64,000 bases of DNA, taken from assembly GCF_000150275.1 (NCBI RefSeq), contig NW_002060958.1, positions 1,495,225-1,559,224 on the forward strand. Direction: 5' to 3'. The notes under the pieces are model-generated. The model made no database searches, was not told the origin of the DNA, and saw only the letters and a list, made by a program, of their open reading frames with translations. Position numbers and translations under genes: made by a program. This document shows, in pieces, positions 60,797 to 64,000 of this stretch (within the stretch, counting starts at the first letter, position 1; every line of letters starts with the position of its first letter). Source of the DNA: Trichoplax adhaerens. Taxonomy: Eukaryota > Placozoa > Uniplacotomia > Trichoplacea > Trichoplacidae.

Positions 60797-61110
60797 GTGT
60801 TACAGTAAATTTAATGCTGTGCTGTAATGTGCACTGAAATGATTCTGTGAATGGACATATTGTAGTCCGACTGTGAAAAACTAGTTATCTCACCTAAGTA
60901 TTTTTATAAGATGACTTGTGAATGTTAGCTGCTGTAGAAGGGTATATAAGCCCGTCAGATAGTTGAATAAAGCAGTTCTCAATTGTCTAGTTGAGTTTAA
61001 CGTAGAATCAAAGGCGTCTAAATTGTTGTGAGTAGGGATACTGAATCCCGGAGACTATAGTAATTTAGAGATTTGTTTTACGTTATCCTTGTCACGAAGC
61101 TGGTTTGTGA
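60797..61110 (+). mobile_element. Possible solo LTR
   Basis: TATATAA near 60943, AATAAA near 60967 and an inverted pair TTGTCAC/GTGACAA near 61089-61111 fit the layout of a retrotransposon LTR (promoter, poly(A) signal, then R-U5). No matching target duplication was found, and the left boundary is a guess. No adjacent coding remnant is seen. It could equally be an ordinary promoter. Confidence 0.25.
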
Positions 61111-61366
61111 CAACGGTATACTTTAAAACTATTTTCGAACAATGCCTAATTAGTTCGGTACCCACAATCAGTATTAAGTAACTATTGTGTAGCTGATTCG
61201 ATTAACTATTTTTACATGGTCATGGAATATTTTTACTGTAGATGTAAATATCTGCGTGTGGCGATTATCTTTTTACGTCAATAATGATTATGTTATGAAT
61301 ATAATACTCATATATAGCTACAGTTAATAACGTCAGTGAGTTACATTACACGGTGTCTTTAATAAC

Positions 61367-61455
61367 TACTAGTACAAACTCACATCGCTTTGCTGACGGT
61401 TTACGATAATGTACTTATTTGTTCATAATTAACAGATAGTATTACCATTCGACAT
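61367..61455. repeat. Dispersed repeat, copy 3 (partial)
   Basis: AGTACAAACTCACATCGCTT, TGCTGACGGTTTACGATAAT and ATAGTATTACCATT match the copies beside the MAM exons, with one internal insertion. It shows that the repeat is dispersed over at least 16 kb. Confidence 0.75.
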
Positions 61456-62522
61456 TATATATATCCCGGTAATAGCCAGGCATTACTATATTCACAGCAA
61501 TGCTTGTAGAATACTACTTTTCAATAATGCATTCACGGATGAAATGCTATATTAAGATTAGTTAATGGTCCAAAGCACATTATAATAACTAATTTACGGT
61601 GATGGACATACCAAGTAAAGATTAGCAGGTACTGTAAGATATCTACAGTGCGGTACCATGTCCTTAGTACTGTGGTCAATTCTATACCAATCATTATAAT
61701 GACTCTAAGGATCGCTTGAGTATGCAAGCAAAGCTTGCTCTATCGATAGCAACCGTCATAAGAAAATGTAACAATCAAAATGGCTGCGTAGAAAACTCTA
61801 TAAAGATTGTATGTTTATTCAATTTTCATCAGAATATTACATCAAATCAAAATTGAAAGGCCCAGTGGCCACCCTTACCGACATAACGAATACTATTTTA
61901 ATAATGAGTACTCTGCAGAAATGACTACCTTAGAGCTATTCGTTTTACATGAAGAAATCTTGAGGTAAACAGTACTGTAAGAATCTTATACTGACCTATT
62001 GAAATGAACCCATAATCAGTCATCTAACAATAGTATAAATACCCCCGCGCTGCTCGTGGTGGGTGGGTGCATGGGATTATCCATTTATTTTGCATTTATT
62101 TTGATCACCGAATCCCAAAAATTCATTAGTTTAGACTAAAAATAGACTATACCTGACTATTCCAATACAGCAGCAATCGCTTTACGAGTATATCAATGAC
62201 ATGTTGAAATACTCGCACATTATTCCATGTTGCAACGTTGTAAATCCTTCTCGTATACCGACAATGAGTCTTTGTTTGACTACTAAACTATAAATTGAAG
62301 CCGTTAAAGTCAAGATGGAGTACAACAATCTGTTGTTACTTATACATTACAGTAGAAATGAAATCGAGTGATAGGATTGTATTGAAAGTGCTGTGATAGC
62401 TTATTACTGCTACAGTGTTGTCTACTGCACGTAATACAGTATTAGTGAGAAATGAAAAACCGAAATAGCTAAAACTAAAAATAGCCATATTATTGACGCT
62501 CCACACAGGCTGATTGGAAATA

Positions 62523-62852
62523 ATGGAAGGATGGAATTATATTGACAACGCTTTACACATTTATGAAAATCATCTCTGCCATGATTTACCTATAGAAGAG
62601 TTGTTAACTGATATCAAGAATGAGAATTTAATATCAGAGGAGGAGTACAAATTGATTAATTCAAAGTCATCTCGACAACAAAAAAACAGAACGCTGTGCA
62701 GTATGTTAAAGTCCAAGAAAGAAAAGAAAACAAACATGACTTCCTTTTGCAATTTATTATGTTTGCAACCAGATCCTAAAATACAAAACTGCGGTTGGGT
62801 TTTATATTATGTGGCTAATGATACGGGTACAGTAACGAACAGAAAATCGTAA
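62523..62852 (+). CDS. CARD-domain (death-fold) protein
   Basis: The frame is 109 residues from the first ATG. An in-frame TGA twelve bases upstream rules out an earlier start in this exon, and an AG at about 62508 may be the acceptor of a 5' untranslated exon. Residues about 5-95 match a caspase-recruitment domain: an amphipathic helix (YIDNALHIYENHL), DLPIEELLTDIKNENLISEE, EYKLINSKSSRQQKNRTLCS, MLKSKK and a final FCNLL helix. The ISEEEY...I then a stretch up to the KNRTL helix is the typical helix 3-4 pattern. CARDs recruit caspases or build filament signalling complexes in apoptosis and innate immunity; that role is inferred. The gene ends within 80 bp of a satellite, and no other domain is visible, so it may be a stand-alone adaptor or a gene cut short. 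Confidence 0.75.
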   Translation: MEGWNYIDNALHIYENHLCHDLPIEELLTDIKNENLISEEEYKLINSKSSRQQKNRTLCSMLKSKKEKKTNMTSFCNLLCLQPDPKIQNCGWVLYYVANDTGTVTNRKS

Positions 62853-62930
62853 AATAATAATTATTATTCCTTTCGTTTATTAATATATTTACTTGTTTAA
62901 TAAAATTATTTATATGATTTGATTGATAAA

Positions 62931-64000
62931 TATGGTTTTCTATTGGATTTACTATGGGATCGACAATGCGATTTACTATGGAATGGATATGTACATATAT
63001 GCAATGATCGAATGGAATGATTATCGTATGGTTATTATACGGATATACGTATACTAAAACCACCAATACACTGCAATGCTTATACACTAAATCGCCATTC
63101 AATCGTCATTCAATACAAATTACCATTACTACTCTACTCTTCTCTACTTGTGTCTTACTATACGTCAATACTATATAAACTCTATTATTCTATCATCGCA
63201 TAATTCCATATCAATCATACACATCATACGAATATCGCAGGCTGTAAGTATCGTTGTATTGGTATATTAAATATACAATGACATTATTAAATAGACTATT
63301 GTACGTACTGTATATTTGTTATTGTGTATGATTAGAATAATACTTGTACGATAATTATAATAAGTTGTAGTATAGCATGTTTAATGTAGGAGGATTAATA
63401 TTATTTTTGTGTATTAATTATGATTATTTTATGTTATTGTATTAATATACATATATGGTTTATTATTGGATTTACTATGGGATCGACAATGCGATTTACT
63501 ATGGAATGGATATGTACATATATGCAATGATCGAATGGAATGATTATCGTATGGTTATTATACGGATATACGTATACTAAAACCACCAATACACTGCAAT
63601 GCTTATACACTAAATCGCCATTCAATCGTCATTCAATACAAATTACCATTACTACTCTACTCTTCTCTACTTGTGTCTTACTATACGTCAATACTATATA
63701 AACTCTATTATTCTATCATCGCATAATTCCATATCAATCATACACATCATACGAATATTGCAGACCGTAAGTATCGTTGTATTGGTATATTAAATATACA
63801 ATGACATTATTAAATAGACTATTGTACGTACTGTATATTTGTTATTGTGTATGATTAGAATAATACTTGTACGATAATTATAATAAGTTGTAGTATAGCA
63901 TGTTTAATGTAGGAGGATTAATATTATTTTTGTGTATTAATTATGATTATTTTATGTTATTGTATTAATATACATATATGGTTTACTATTGGATTTACTA
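62931..64000. repeat. Satellite, ~523 bp units, runs off window end
   Basis: Two full copies start at about 62931 and 63455, and a third begins at 63977 (spacing 524 and 522 bp). Copies are almost identical, beginning TATTGGATTTACTATGGGAT and ending ATTAATTATGATTATTTTAT before TATTAATATACATATATGG. Differences are single bases (for example TCGCAGGCTG versus TTGCAGACCG near 63236 and 63760). The minus-strand frame present in each copy (63102-62815 and 63625-63434) is repeat-derived. Confidence 0.95.

Larger units (their letters stand above)
60205..62510. other. Intergenic with possible solo LTR and a repeat fragment
   Basis: No gene is supported. A promoter-like GGGTATATAAGCC followed by GAATAAAGCA near 60940-60975 and a GTGACA end near 61110 resemble LTR signals (see separate entry). 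A dispersed-repeat fragment is at 61367-61455. A short GC-rich patch lies near 62042-62075. Confidence 0.4.

Noticed and set aside
1-64000. tRNA, rRNA, CRISPR and bacterial-type operon signals
   Set aside because: No tRNA B-box-like sequence with a fitting cloverleaf, no rRNA segment and no regular spacer array were seen. The tandem arrays have no unique spacers, and the genes are intron-split.

Overview
This window looks like AT-rich (roughly two-thirds A+T) nuclear DNA of an early-branching animal. Genes are split by many short GT-AG introns (about 70-400 bp, one near 1.1 kb). The recognisable families are metazoan: Deltex, FBXL2/20, BIVM, MSL2, MAM and CARD. A placozoan would fit the intron size, base composition and gene set, but a sponge or another early animal cannot be excluded from sequence alone. 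No tRNA, rRNA or CRISPR was recognised.

Layout. 1-16.9 kb has no supportable gene. It is dominated by decayed tandem arrays (about 170-bp units at 1.6-6.5 kb, 72-bp at 7 kb, 162-bp at 10.3-11.6 kb, 82-bp at 15.4 kb). An MSL2-like RING gene lies on the minus strand at 16.96-17.52 kb. More arrays follow (about 80-bp units at 18.8-20 kb, a CWGTA-pentamer duplication at 20.9-21.5 kb, 180-bp units at 22.5-23.1 kb). A complete six-exon BIVM gene occupies 23.48-25.63 kb, with a 5'-truncated, broken tandem copy at 26.49-28.09 kb. A 112-bp array sits at 29.5-30.1 kb.

32.2-40.1 kb is the gene-rich core. It holds a complete seven-exon Deltex gene (two WWE domains, RING-H2, Deltex C-terminal domain) on the plus strand, converging on a 15-exon FBXL2/FBXL20 gene on the minus strand that ends in a CaaX-like motif. 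Both are predicted ubiquitin-ligase components. After that come a 100-bp minisatellite (41.1-42.3 kb), a second CWGTA-pentamer satellite (43.9-44.9 kb), exons of a MAM-domain gene beside dispersed repeats (44.9-46.6 kb), and a Ty3/gypsy-type element with large internal deletions, one full LTR and a 5-bp target duplication (50.3-51.9 kb). Segmental duplications with strong hairpins fill 55.2-60.2 kb. A small CARD-domain gene at 62.5 kb abuts a ~523-bp satellite that runs off the window end.

Exon structures were derived by hand from splice signals, phase consistency and remembered family signatures. Phases close exactly for BIVM, Deltex and FBXL2/20, which strongly supports those models. I found no operon-like organisation and no clearly new multi-gene system. 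The most unusual content is the dense, diverse, decaying tandem-repeat landscape and the CWGTA strand-flipping satellite.
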